A stretch of DNA of 64,000 bases from an uncultured Phycisphaerales bacterium (GTDB lineage Bacteria; Planctomycetota; Phycisphaerae; Sedimentisphaerales; Anaerobacaceae), in contig CAIODZ010000042.1 of NCBI GenBank assembly GCA_903857265.1, positions 87,513 to 151,512 of the forward strand, read 5' to 3'. The notes below the pieces were generated by a model. The model had not been told where the DNA came from. It did not search any database and worked only from the letters and a program-made list of their open reading frames with translations. The first letter of the stretch is position 1, and every line of letters begins with the position of its first letter. This document shows, piece by piece, positions 18,282 to 27,100 of this stretch. Made by a program: the position numbers and the translations under genes.

Positions 18282-19424
18282 ATGAAAATTATCGCGGACG
18301 AAAATATACCGTTTGTAAAAGAATGTTTCGTATCAATAGGCGATGTTGAAACGCTATCCGGCAGGAAAATAACTCCTGGTACGATAGCCGACGCGGATAT
18401 TCTGCTTGTTCGCAGCATTACGCCGGTAAATGAAAAGCTTCTGGCGGGCAGCAAAGTAAAATTCGTCGCTACCGCGACAATCGGGTTCGAGCACGTCGAT
18501 GTCGATTACCTGAAAAATGGAGGTATTGGCTTCGCCTCGGCGCCCGGCTCAAATGCAAATTCTGTCGCCGATTATCTTGTAGCAGCATTGCTCTCTGTTG
18601 CTCAAAAACATAAAATTACTCTCGAAGGCAAATCCATTGGCGTTGTCGGTGTTGGCAACGTAGGCGGTAAAGTCGCGAAAAAATGCGCCGCCCTCGGTAT
18701 GATTGTCAAACTTAACGACCCGCCATTATTCCGCCAGACGGGTGACTCAAAATACCAGCCCCTCAATGAGCTTTTTGATTGCGATTTTATCACACTGCAT
18801 ACGCCTTTGACCCGCGAAGGACAGGATAAAACATACCATTTGGCAGACGAGAAATTTTTCGCGTCTCTCAAAACCGGCTGTGTCTTCATAAATACCTGTC
18901 GCGGAGCCGTTCACGATACTGCTGCACTTAAAGCTGCTATACAAAATAAAAAACTTGGTGCGGTCATCCTCGACGTCTGGGAAACCGAGCCGAATATCGA
19001 TTGCGAACTGCTTCGGCTTGTTGATATTTCCACGCCTCATATCGCGGGGTATTCTCTCGACGGCAAAATAGCGGGAATGATTATGATTTACAACGTTGCC
19101 TGTAAACACTTCAGCTTAAAACCAAAACACAAAATAGAGGACTTTCTACCGCCGCCGATGGTGCCGCAAATAACTATTGATAAAATCAGTCCCGACCATC
19201 AAACGCTCCTTCACGAAATCGTCCGGCAGGTTTATGTAATCAACCGCGACGATTTTAATACTCGCGAAATCGCTATGGTCGAGCAGGAAAAAAGAGGCAA
19301 ATTCTTCGACGACCTCCGCAAAAATTACCCTGTGCGAAGGGAATTTCAAAATACCAAAATCATAATGACTTCCGGAAACGCCTTGAAAGCCAAGTTAAGC
19401 GGAATAGGATTTCAAATAAAATAA
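18282..19424 (+). CDS. pdxB: Erythronate-4-phosphate dehydrogenase PdxB
   Basis: 380 residues, the normal length. The N-terminal MKIIADENIPF and DILLVRSITPVN are characteristic of PdxB. The NAD-binding loop GVVGVGNVGGKVAKK is near residue 120. The D-2-hydroxyacid dehydrogenase catalytic residues follow: Arg in NTCRGAVHDTAAL, Glu in LDVWETEP and His in STPHIAGYS. A C-terminal dimerisation domain is present. It oxidises 4-phosphoerythronate in the DXP-dependent route to pyridoxal phosphate. It abuts folP end to start, so the two are cotranscribed. Confidence 0.92.
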   Translation: MKIIADENIPFVKECFVSIGDVETLSGRKITPGTIADADILLVRSITPVNEKLLAGSKVKFVATATIGFEHVDVDYLKNGGIGFASAPGSNANSVADYLVAALLSVAQKHKITLEGKSIGVVGVGNVGGKVAKKCAALGMIVKLNDPPLFRQTGDSKYQPLNELFDCDFITLHTPLTREGQDKTYHLADEKFFASLKTGCVFINTCRGAVHDTAALKAAIQNKKLGAVILDVWETEPNIDCELLRLVDISTPHIAGYSLDGKIAGMIMIYNVACKHFSLKPKHKIEDFLPPPMVPQITIDKISPDHQTLLHEIVRQVYVINRDDFNTREIAMVEQEKRGKFFDDLRKNYPVRREFQNTKIIMTSGNALKAKLSGIGFQIK

Positions 19425-20282
19425 ATGGCAGGCAATACTAAAAATATTCTCAAATGGCCAACAGGCAAACTGGATTTTTCCGGCGGATGCCTTGTGATGG
19501 GCATTCTTAATGTTACGCCCGATTCGTTCAGCGACGGCGGAAAATTTTTAAGCAGGGATAAGGCCATCGAACAGGGCATTAAAATGGCTGCCGAGGGAGC
19601 GGCGATAATCGACGTCGGCCCGGAATCCACAAGACCAGGCGCCGAATTCGTCTCAGCCGACGAGCAAATAAAACGCGCTATTCCTATTATAAGCGCAATT
19701 GCAAAAAAAATGAAGGCCTGTATAAGTATCGATACGACAAATTACGAAGTGGCCAAAACCGCATTAGACGCCGGGGCAAATATCATAAACGACATCACCG
19801 CTCTTGCGGGTGAGCGAATGACACAATTAGCCGCCAAACGGAAAGTCCCCGTGATTCTGATGCATATGCAGGGAATACCGCGAACGATGCAGGTCGAGCC
19901 GAAATATAAAGATGTGGTCAGCGAGGTTTTGAAATTTCTACTCGAAAGGGCGAAACGAGCCGAGAAATTCGGAATACCGAAAGAGCGAATCTTCATCGAC
20001 CCAGGCATCGGTTTTGGCAAGACCGTTGAGCATAATCTCAAACTTTTGGCCAATATCGATAAATTTGTGAAGACCGGCTACCGAGTCCTTGTCGGCCCAA
20101 GCAGAAAATGGTTTATCGGTAAATTAATCGGCAAAGAAAATCCCGTTGATAGAACTTTCGGCACCGCCGCTGCAGTCGCACTTTGTGCTGCCGCGGGCGT
20201 ATCAATTGTCCGCGTCCACGATGTTGCAAAAATGATTGATGTTGTTAAAATAGCAAACACGATAATAAAAGAAAAGGTGTGA
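19425..20282 (+). CDS. folP: Dihydropteroate synthase FolP
   Basis: A 285-residue TIM-barrel enzyme condensing p-aminobenzoate with the pterin pyrophosphate in folate synthesis. Signature MGILNVTPDSFSDGGKF near residue 25, VGPESTRPGA near 64, MHMQGIPRTM near 145, IDPGIGFGKTVEHN near 190 and GPSRKWFIG near 224 are all present. The start codon follows the pdxB stop directly. The tetrahydrofolate users fhs and folD lie about 40 kb away in the same window. Confidence 0.94.
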   Translation: MAGNTKNILKWPTGKLDFSGGCLVMGILNVTPDSFSDGGKFLSRDKAIEQGIKMAAEGAAIIDVGPESTRPGAEFVSADEQIKRAIPIISAIAKKMKACISIDTTNYEVAKTALDAGANIINDITALAGERMTQLAAKRKVPVILMHMQGIPRTMQVEPKYKDVVSEVLKFLLERAKRAEKFGIPKERIFIDPGIGFGKTVEHNLKLLANIDKFVKTGYRVLVGPSRKWFIGKLIGKENPVDRTFGTAAAVALCAAAGVSIVRVHDVAKMIDVVKIANTIIKEKV

Positions 20283-20283
20283 T

Positions 20284-20451
20284 ATGAGCATAAGCAGTCA
20301 TTTGGGTATGGTTGTTCTGGTAATAATAGGGATGGCGACGGTCATCGGCGTTATCATCATAGCCACGATTGAATCGCGACGCGCCGACAGCGGAAAACCG
20401 TCGATACTGTCGAAGACACCGGAAACCACAACGGATAAGAAAAGGAATTAA
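20284..20451 (+). CDS. 55-residue single-pass membrane protein
   Basis: A small frame whose ATG lies 1 nt after the folP stop. It encodes MSISSHLGMVVLVIIGMATV continuing as IGVIIIATIESRRADSG and a polar tail ending TTTDKKRN. There is one hydrophobic helix at residues 7-29 and a positive ArgArg flank, so it is probably inserted with the tail in the cytoplasm. I recognise no family. The tight spacing after folP and the clean membrane-segment architecture support it as a real gene, though no independent ribosome site of good quality is seen. Confidence 0.55.
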   Translation: MSISSHLGMVVLVIIGMATVIGVIIIATIESRRADSGKPSILSKTPETTTDKKRN

Positions 20452-20472
20452 CAGCAAACCCCGCCTGCTGTT
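20450..20472. terminator. Possible bidirectional terminator between folP operon and lon
   Basis: AACAGCA and TGCTGTT pair as a 7-bp stem around a GC-rich loop, exactly between the convergent 55-residue gene and lon. The flanking T-tracts are short, so the efficiency is uncertain. Confidence 0.45.
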
Positions 20473-20475
20473 TGA

Positions 20476-22929
20476 TTAATCAGCATTCAGGGCGATTTTC
20501 AGCACTTCGTCGGTGTTTTTCACAAATTTGAATTTCATGCCCTTTTTGGCTTCCTTCGGCACTTCCGGCAGGTCTTTTTTGTTGCGATCGGGCAAAATCA
20601 CCATTTTTATGCCGGCTTGTTTGGCAGCTAATATTTTTTCCTTCAATCCGCCTATGGGCAGCACCAAACCGCGCAGCGTAATCTCGCCCGTCATTGCTAC
20701 GTCGGGTCTAACCGGCTTATGCAATAACAGCGACACAAGCGAGCTGAACATCGCGACGCCCGCGCTTGGCCCATCTTTTGGAATCGCGCCGGCGGGGACA
20801 TGAATATGGTAATCGAACTTAGTGAACTTACTTGCCTCTATGCCGAGCTTTCCTGCGTTGGATTTCAGGATTGAAAACGCCGCCTGTGCGCTTTCCTTCA
20901 TCACGTCGCCGATTTGGCCCGTAAGCTGCAACGCGCCCTTACCCGGCATCGAAGCCGACTCGATGAACAATATCTCGCCCCCCACGGGCGTAAACGCAAG
21001 CGCGGTCGCCACTCCCGGTATCCCGGCACGCAGGGCAAGCTCCGATTCATATTGCGTGGGCCCCAGTATCTTGGCTAAACCGTCAGCTTTGATGGTCGCC
21101 TTCCTCTTTTTATTTTTCGCAATATCAGTCGCTACGGCCCTGCATACCGCCGCGATATTTCTCTCCAGATTGCGCACTCCCGCCTCGCGCGTATAACTTC
21201 GGATAATTACGCCGATTGCCTCGCTTTTGATTTTGAGCCGGTTTTTATCCAGCCCATGCTCTTTCAACTGTCGCGGCACGAGGTATTTCTTCGCGATGTT
21301 GAGCTTTTCCGTCTCGGTATAGCCGGGCAGCTCGATGATTTCCATCCTGTCGTGCAGCGCGGGCGGAATCGGCTCGGTGTAGTTGGCTGTGCCGATGAAC
21401 ATCACCGTCGATAAATCGAATGGCTGGTCTAAGTAATGGTCTGTGAAACTGGCGTTCTGCTCGGGGTCAAGCACCTCAAGAAGTGCGCTTGCCGGGTCGC
21501 CCCTGAAATCTGCGCCGATTTTATCAAGCTCATCCAGCATAAATACCGGGTTTTTGGAGCTTGCCTTGCGTAACTCCTGCAGGATTCTGCCTGGAAGCGC
21601 GCCGATATACGTTCGCCTGTGACCCCGTATGTCGGCTTCATCCCGTATGCCGCCAAGCGATATACGGATAAATTTCCTGCCCAGGGCAGCCGCGATTGAT
21701 TTGCCAAGCGAGGTCTTGCCTACTCCCGGCGGGCCAACAAAGCAAAGTATCGGGCTTTTGCCTGTCGGATTAAGTTTTCGCACCGCGAGGAATTCGAGAA
21801 TACGCCTTTTCACCTTTTTAAGGTCATAGTGGTCGCGGTTAAGGATTCGCTGCGCCTGGTTTATATCTATACGGTCTTTTGTCCCCACAGACCACGGCAA
21901 TTCGCACACAAAATCCAGATACGTCCTTATCACGCTGTATTCCGGCGAAGCTGACATCATCTTGCTCAGACGGTCAAGCTCACGCATCGCCTCCGCCTCG
22001 ACCCGCTCGGGCATCTTCGCCTTCTTGATATTATCACTGAGAATCTTAAGCTCCTCGACTCTTGAGTCCTCTTTGCCAAGCTCCGTCTGAATCGCCTTCA
22101 GCTGCTCCTGAAGAAAATACTCACGCTGGCTCTTCTCGACCGAATCGCGAACCCGCCCCTGAATCTTGTGGCTAAGTTCAAGGACGTCAAGCTGGTTGGC
22201 AAGCTCAACCGAAAGCCGTTCCAGACGCCTCGCGGGGTCAAGCTCCTCCAAAAGCTTTTGCCTTTCATCGGTCTTCAAGCTGATATTGGCAGCAAGGTAA
22301 TCCGCCAGGGCGGACGGGTCCTCGATTTCTTCGAGCAGCGAGGAAACCTCTTCCGGCACGTTAGGGCTAAGCGAGATAACTTTATTAGCCGTCTGCCGGA
22401 CGTTTACCATCAGCGCCTGCAATCGTTTGGTCATTCTCGCCGTCGAGTCGAGCAGCCGAACCTTTGCCTTGAGGTATGGTTCGGTTGATGCTACCCCTGT
22501 TATCTCGAAACGGGCTATGCCGTGAACGAAAATACTAATCGAACCCTGCGGTGCCCTGATAACTTTCAGCACCATTGCAGCCGTGCCCACATCATAAAGG
22601 TCCAGGAAATCCGGCTTGTCGGTATCGGGCTTACGCTGCGTCAATATCCCGATAACCGTTTCATTAGGCACCACGTCTTTCAAAAGCGCCTTGCTTTTCT
22701 CCCTGCCTACCGCCAGCGGCGCGACCGTCCCGGGAAAAACAACCGCGTTTCTTATCGCGAGGATTCCAAGCTCTTCGGGCAATTCGAACTTGTTATTGTT
22801 CGCCTGGTTATTTTCCTGTGAGCTACCCTTCCCGCCCGATTCGGAGCGTCTCCTCGGCAGTTCCCGCGCCAGTATCTCATCCGGCCAAGTCTCCGCCGTA
22901 TAAATAAAATCTTTCAAACTACTGCCCAT
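20476..22929 (-). CDS. lon: ATP-dependent protease Lon
   Basis: 817 residues in the standard LonA layout: an N-terminal substrate domain (LGILAIRNAVVFPGTVAPL), a coiled-coil region, an AAA+ module with GPPGVGKTSLGKS near residue 390 and FMLDELDKIG, and the peptidase domain with the catalytic serine in PKDGPSAGVAM near 715 and lysine in LKEKILAAKQAG. It degrades misfolded and short-lived proteins in the cytoplasm. The first 50 residues, rich in Ser/Asn/Gln, form an extension longer than in most Lon proteins. The gene lies apart from the chaperone block at 42-48 kb. Confidence 0.95.
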   Translation of the reverse strand: MGSSLKDFIYTAETWPDEILARELPRRRSESGGKGSSQENNQANNNKFELPEELGILAIRNAVVFPGTVAPLAVGREKSKALLKDVVPNETVIGILTQRKPDTDKPDFLDLYDVGTAAMVLKVIRAPQGSISIFVHGIARFEITGVASTEPYLKAKVRLLDSTARMTKRLQALMVNVRQTANKVISLSPNVPEEVSSLLEEIEDPSALADYLAANISLKTDERQKLLEELDPARRLERLSVELANQLDVLELSHKIQGRVRDSVEKSQREYFLQEQLKAIQTELGKEDSRVEELKILSDNIKKAKMPERVEAEAMRELDRLSKMMSASPEYSVIRTYLDFVCELPWSVGTKDRIDINQAQRILNRDHYDLKKVKRRILEFLAVRKLNPTGKSPILCFVGPPGVGKTSLGKSIAAALGRKFIRISLGGIRDEADIRGHRRTYIGALPGRILQELRKASSKNPVFMLDELDKIGADFRGDPASALLEVLDPEQNASFTDHYLDQPFDLSTVMFIGTANYTEPIPPALHDRMEIIELPGYTETEKLNIAKKYLVPRQLKEHGLDKNRLKIKSEAIGVIIRSYTREAGVRNLERNIAAVCRAVATDIAKNKKRKATIKADGLAKILGPTQYESELALRAGIPGVATALAFTPVGGEILFIESASMPGKGALQLTGQIGDVMKESAQAAFSILKSNAGKLGIEASKFTKFDYHIHVPAGAIPKDGPSAGVAMFSSLVSLLLHKPVRPDVAMTGEITLRGLVLPIGGLKEKILAAKQAGIKMVILPDRNKKDLPEVPKEAKKGMKFKFVKNTDEVLKIALNAD

Positions 22930-23046
22930 TTTACCCCTGCACGCCTCTATTTTCAGTTGTTTTCACAGCAGTCAATTGTTACCCATCCACACAAACCTAA
23001 CATACGCCTCGGCCTATGCAAAGTTTTAATTTTGCAAAATTTCAGA

Positions 23047-24177
23047 TTACCCTTCCTCTGTCTGCCCGTTCCAGGCCGACATTCTGCCAAGCTGCTCGCT
23101 ACCCCACTGTGCCATTTCTCCCTTTTCGATATGTTTTCTTATCTCGCTCATCAGCCGTTGATAAAACCGCAGATTGTGAATCGTCGCAAGAATTGGCCCC
23201 ATCATCTCGCCCACATTGAAGAAGTGGCGGATAGCCGACCGCGAAAAATTCCCGCAGGTGTAACAGTCGCAGCCCCGCTCAATAGGTCCCGCGTCGGTTA
23301 TATGCTCGTTATTTCGCATTCGCAGAGGCCCATTCATTGTGAAGGCATACGCGTTTCGCCCGTTACGGGTAGGCAGCACGCAATCAAACATATCCACGCC
23401 GGCCATAACCGACGCGATGATATCTGCGGGCATTCCGACTCCCATCAAATATCTCGGCTTATCATCGGGCAATAGTGGTGCGGTATGGCGAACCGTCTTT
23501 ATCATATTTTCGTGTCCCTCGCCGATTGCCAACCCGCCCAGTGCGTAACCCGCGAAATCCATACTCACCAGTTCAGCCGAGCAACGCTGTCTCATCGCCA
23601 AATCTATCCCGCCCTGTACTATCCCGAAAAGCATCTGCTTTGGGTTATTGTGTGCGTCTTTGCATCGTCTCGCCCAGCGAATCGTCCTGTCAACCGCCCG
23701 CTCTAATTCCGCCGGCTCACAGCCGAAAGCAGGGCACTGGTCAAAACACATCGCGATATCGCAGCCCAGCCGATTCTGAATCCTGGTCGCGCCCTCCGCG
23801 TCGAGATACGCCTTCGCCCCGTCGATATGGCTGGCGAATTCGACGCCATCGTTGTCAATCTTAGTCAGCGAGCTAAGCGAAAATACCTGATAACCCCCGC
23901 TGTCTGTCAATATGGGCCTGTCCCAGCCCATAAATTTGTGCAGCCCGCCGATACCTTCTATCACGTCAACGCCGGGCCGAAGCATCAAATGATACGTATT
24001 GGCGAGTATGATTTCCGCCCCAACCTCGCGCAGTTGTGCGGGCGTGATACCCTTGACTGTTCCAGCCGTCCCAACGGGCATAAACGCTGGCGTTGAAACC
24101 TCCCCATGCGCCGTCTTCAAAACGCCGCGCCTCGCTGCGCTATTTTTGTCCCGGCACTTTACCTCGAAGCTATTCAT
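23047..24177 (-). CDS. tgt: Queuine tRNA-ribosyltransferase (TGT)
   Basis: A 376-residue TIM barrel that exchanges guanine-34 for the queuosine precursor in GUN-anticodon tRNAs. Seen: LTDSGGYQVFSL near 92, FDQCPAFG near 145, GGLAIGEG near 214, the nucleophile aspartate in GVDMFDCVLPTRNGRN near 262, and the zinc site CDCYTCG with a downstream His in ATIHNLRFY. All key residues are kept. Its start directly follows the spoIID-like stop codon, so the two form one transcript. Confidence 0.95.
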   Translation of the reverse strand: MNSFEVKCRDKNSAARRGVLKTAHGEVSTPAFMPVGTAGTVKGITPAQLREVGAEIILANTYHLMLRPGVDVIEGIGGLHKFMGWDRPILTDSGGYQVFSLSSLTKIDNDGVEFASHIDGAKAYLDAEGATRIQNRLGCDIAMCFDQCPAFGCEPAELERAVDRTIRWARRCKDAHNNPKQMLFGIVQGGIDLAMRQRCSAELVSMDFAGYALGGLAIGEGHENMIKTVRHTAPLLPDDKPRYLMGVGMPADIIASVMAGVDMFDCVLPTRNGRNAYAFTMNGPLRMRNNEHITDAGPIERGCDCYTCGNFSRSAIRHFFNVGEMMGPILATIHNLRFYQRLMSEIRKHIEKGEMAQWGSEQLGRMSAWNGQTEEG

Positions 24178-25509
24178 TTAATAAGCTTTCACTAATTTTG
24201 AGCCGGGATAATAATGCTGCAGAATTTCGCTTGCGGTCTTGCTTTGCATTGCCATACCTTGTGCACCGCATTGGCACATCCCAACGCCGTGCCCGAATCC
24301 TCTGCCCGCCAAAAACGCGAACTTGCCTTCTATAAGGGCAATTTTGCAGGCGACGCTGCGAATCCTGTTACCTGCCGGGTCAATCGTAAGCCGGAGGTCC
24401 TCCGCTCTCAAAAATTCGCTCTTGTCGTTTGTGCCGGTAAGTTTCACCATTGTTATGCGCGAGAAATCCGGGTAGTCGCTTTGTTTGACCGCCGAGATAT
24501 ACGTGATATCACCAAGCCCTTTTAACTGCGGATATTTTTTCTGCACGGCTGCCGTGACCGTTTCTTTGTTAAACTGGGCCATCGGCCAGAAAAACACATC
24601 CGGTCTCGCGACTGCCCTGCAATATGGGCACTCGACTCCCCCCAGCGGCCCGAACGAATCCCCGAAAACATTTTTGGCGTCCTCGGTGTGTCCCCCGCAG
24701 CTTGAGCTGTAATATGCCGGGAAAAGCTCTTCGCCTGATGCTCCCGCGCCGGGCAACCCCGCCTGCTCACACATCAGGACTTCTCCCGATGTTTCGTTGA
24801 CTGCTCTCCACACGCTTGCCGATTCTCTCTTCAATCCAAGGTAAACCTGGCTTGCCTGCGTTCTTGCCACGTCCCAGTCGCGCGTGTAGCCGAATTTCTT
24901 TTTGTTATAAAGGCAATAGGTCCTCGCCGCGATTGCCTGCGCCTTCAATGCCTCTGTTTCCCAGCGGTCGGGCATTTCCGCACCCACAACCCCCGCCAGG
25001 TACGGCTCAAGAGGCACAATGTTTATCGCCTCGAAAGTCAGGCCATCAACATTGGCTTTCAGCAGCAGTTTGCCGCGAAACTCGTTGCCGTCCATAACAA
25101 ACGTGAAGGGATCATCGGGCGAAATCGTTATCTCGCGGGCAGCGAATCTCCTGCCACCGATAGTAAACTCACCCCCCAGGACGCCTACATTCATCGGCTG
25201 CCCGCGCTCGGTAAATATCGTCTCAGGAATCAGGACGCTGCCGTCGCTGTTAAATAAGCTGAACCCTCCTCGCATCTTTATCGTGCAGTGATTGACGTCG
25301 TCGGCCAGCAGCACCCGTACCATAAACGGCTGCTCGGTATTCATCTGCGGAGTGCTTTGCACGACCATTTGCTCGTGACAACTGAAAAACACCGCGCCTG
25401 CCACCAGCACTAACCCAGCCAGCAGACAATTGCCGATTGTTCTCCATGCCCCGAAATCTTTACGCCACCTGAATTGCCGAAACCACATACTTTTCAGACC
25501 GCCTGCCAT
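24178..25509 (-). CDS. SpoIID/LytB-domain protein (lytic transglycosylase-like)
   Basis: 443 residues with an N-terminal membrane anchor (LLAGLVLVAGAVFFSC; the Cys could be a lipobox cysteine). The SpoIID domain is clear: YLAGVVGAEMPDRWETEALK near 185, QAIAARTYCLYNKK, ARTQASQVYLG, and the C-terminal GRGFGHGVGMCQCGAQGMA. In Bacillus SpoIID cleaves glycan strands denuded of peptide. Non-sporulating bacteria carry relatives that remodel septal peptidoglycan, which fits a bacterium with murE/F here. The Glu in AEMPDRW corresponds to the expected catalytic acid. It lies upstream of tgt with no gap. Confidence 0.88.
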   Translation of the reverse strand: MAGGLKSMWFRQFRWRKDFGAWRTIGNCLLAGLVLVAGAVFFSCHEQMVVQSTPQMNTEQPFMVRVLLADDVNHCTIKMRGGFSLFNSDGSVLIPETIFTERGQPMNVGVLGGEFTIGGRRFAAREITISPDDPFTFVMDGNEFRGKLLLKANVDGLTFEAINIVPLEPYLAGVVGAEMPDRWETEALKAQAIAARTYCLYNKKKFGYTRDWDVARTQASQVYLGLKRESASVWRAVNETSGEVLMCEQAGLPGAGASGEELFPAYYSSSCGGHTEDAKNVFGDSFGPLGGVECPYCRAVARPDVFFWPMAQFNKETVTAAVQKKYPQLKGLGDITYISAVKQSDYPDFSRITMVKLTGTNDKSEFLRAEDLRLTIDPAGNRIRSVACKIALIEGKFAFLAGRGFGHGVGMCQCGAQGMAMQSKTASEILQHYYPGSKLVKAY

Positions 25510-25566
25510 GCAAAAGCTATTTCGCTGGCGCCCGCGAAACGTCTTTGCTTCCGTTTTGTAAAAATT

Positions 25567-26898
25567 TTATTCCAATGTCCGCAGCGACAAACCGAGATTC
25601 GCCAGGACCCTTTTGACTTCGTTCAAGCTCGTTACGCCGAAATTCTTGCAGCCCAGCAGCTCCGCTTCAGTAACCCGCGTCAGCTCTCCGACCGTGCGCA
25701 TGTTGAGCTTCAGCAGCGCCTTTTTCGCCCTGACCGACCACTGCAAATCCGCTATCGGCTTGCCGGCCAATCCATGGTCGGCTGCCGGCTCTTCGGCAAT
25801 ACTGGCTGCCTGCGCCGGCTCGGCCGGCCCGAACTGCCTGTCCTCCGGCATCATACCAAGCTGCAGGCCCTTGGAATCCAGTATCACTTTTATCTCACGC
25901 AAACTCGTCTCGCCGAAATTCTTAAACGCAAGCAGTTCCGCTTCGGTTGTCCTCAACAGGTCCCCGAGTGTATTCAGATTCATCTTCTTGAGGCAGTTTC
26001 TGCTTCGCACCGAAAGCTCAAAATCAGACAGCGGCGTTTCGAGGATCTGCATCTTACGGGTCTTCTTCTTCTCCGTCTCCTCGTCGTAAACCATTGTCTT
26101 GGAGCTTTGGATATCCTTCAGAAACAGAATCGCCCGCTTATGATTCGGATGACACGCCAGAACCTTCTGCACGCATCGCTCGGCCTTGTCGTAATCCGCC
26201 TTGTCCTCGTAAATCACCGCCAGGTTCAGCAATGCGCTTGTGTAAATCGGCGACGATGACGTAATCGCCTTGTAGTAGTCAATCGCCGCGTCCTCATCGC
26301 CGGAAAGGTCGCAGCGGTACGCCAGATGAAACATTGCTTCCTGATGCTTCGGCGAAAGCTCCAGTGCCGCCTTGTAATTTTCGGCCGCCTCATCATACAG
26401 CCCCTGCTTCTCACGCAGCCGGCCAAGCTGATAATGAAATTCTGCGCTTACGTTCTTGAAATTAGCACAACCTTTAAGCTCTTTTTCCGCTGACTCGAAA
26501 TTGCCTGCCATGCGGTATGTGGCAGCTTTCTCCAGCGAAACCGCGAGCGAATCTGCCCCGTGTTTTCCACTGGCGTGGAAGTTCATTATCGCTTCGTCGT
26601 AATTGCCAAGCCGACGCAGAGCAGCCGCAAGGCACATAAATTTCTCTTTGCAGTCGCTGCCTTTCTGCAGTTTCTCAATCGCATCGGCGTCTTTGCCTAG
26701 GATAAACAGACCTATACCCGCGGCCAGACACCCTTTGCCGCCGGTCTTGCTCATATTCTGCTCAACCTGCTCCGCAAAAGCCAACTGACTTGCCTCGCTC
26801 GAATGAACCTGCTCTGACAGCTTCTTTATTTGTTCTATGCTCAGCGTCTCTTCGCCGAACAAATTAATTCCGCTTTGTGCCTGTGTTGTTGTTTCCAT
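25567..26898 (-). CDS. TPR protein with two C-terminal RNA polymerase alpha-CTD domains
   Basis: 443 residues. Residues about 53-260 are a series of TPR helices (for example HYQLGRLREKQGLYDEAAEN and LLNLAVIYEDKADYDKAE). They are followed by two copies of the RNA polymerase alpha-subunit C-terminal domain: LSDFELSVRSRNCLKK...FKNFGETSLREIK (286-348) and IADLQWSVRAKKALLK...CKNFGVTSLNEVK (380-440). Relative to E. coli alpha, Arg265, Ser299 and Glu302 are kept in both copies, Asn268 only in the first, and Lys298 is Thr in both. The N-terminal alpha assembly domain is missing, so this is not rpoA. A role in transcription through promoter DNA or regulator contact is inferred. Confidence 0.85.
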   Translation of the reverse strand: METTTQAQSGINLFGEETLSIEQIKKLSEQVHSSEASQLAFAEQVEQNMSKTGGKGCLAAGIGLFILGKDADAIEKLQKGSDCKEKFMCLAAALRRLGNYDEAIMNFHASGKHGADSLAVSLEKAATYRMAGNFESAEKELKGCANFKNVSAEFHYQLGRLREKQGLYDEAAENYKAALELSPKHQEAMFHLAYRCDLSGDEDAAIDYYKAITSSSPIYTSALLNLAVIYEDKADYDKAERCVQKVLACHPNHKRAILFLKDIQSSKTMVYDEETEKKKTRKMQILETPLSDFELSVRSRNCLKKMNLNTLGDLLRTTEAELLAFKNFGETSLREIKVILDSKGLQLGMMPEDRQFGPAEPAQAASIAEEPAADHGLAGKPIADLQWSVRAKKALLKLNMRTVGELTRVTEAELLGCKNFGVTSLNEVKRVLANLGLSLRTLE

Positions 26899-26965
26899 TA
26901 AATATTCTCCTGAAAAAAACCGCCGCCGCTCGGCTTATGAATATTAGTTAATTAAAGAAAGCAGC

Positions 26966-26993
26966 ATTATAACCATCTCTGCTGTTTTTGCAA
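26966..26993 (-). promoter_or_regulatory. Promoter of the TPR/alpha-CTD gene
   Basis: On the minus strand TTGCAA (26988-26993), a 16-nt spacer and TATAAT (26966-26971) precede the gene. AGCAG/CTGCT half-sites flank the -10 box and could be an operator. An AGGAGA ribosome site lies 7 nt before the ATG. Confidence 0.65.
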
Positions 26994-27046
26994 TACCTTT
27001 TAAGTCAAGCAAATACAGGCAGTTATAGATACGTCTGATTTTGCGC

Positions 27047-27077
27047 ATAAAAAGGCCGGACGAAATCGCCCGGCCTT
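27047..27077 (-). terminator. Array terminator T1
   Basis: On the minus strand the arms AAGGCCGG and CCGGCCTT form a hairpin followed by a T-tract and the sequence TATGCGCAAAA. It ends the transcript of the LamG-containing membrane protein and belongs to a family of five near-identical terminators in the next 10 kb. Confidence 0.85.
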
Positions 27078-27100
27078 AACGGCAATATATAGGGTAATTG

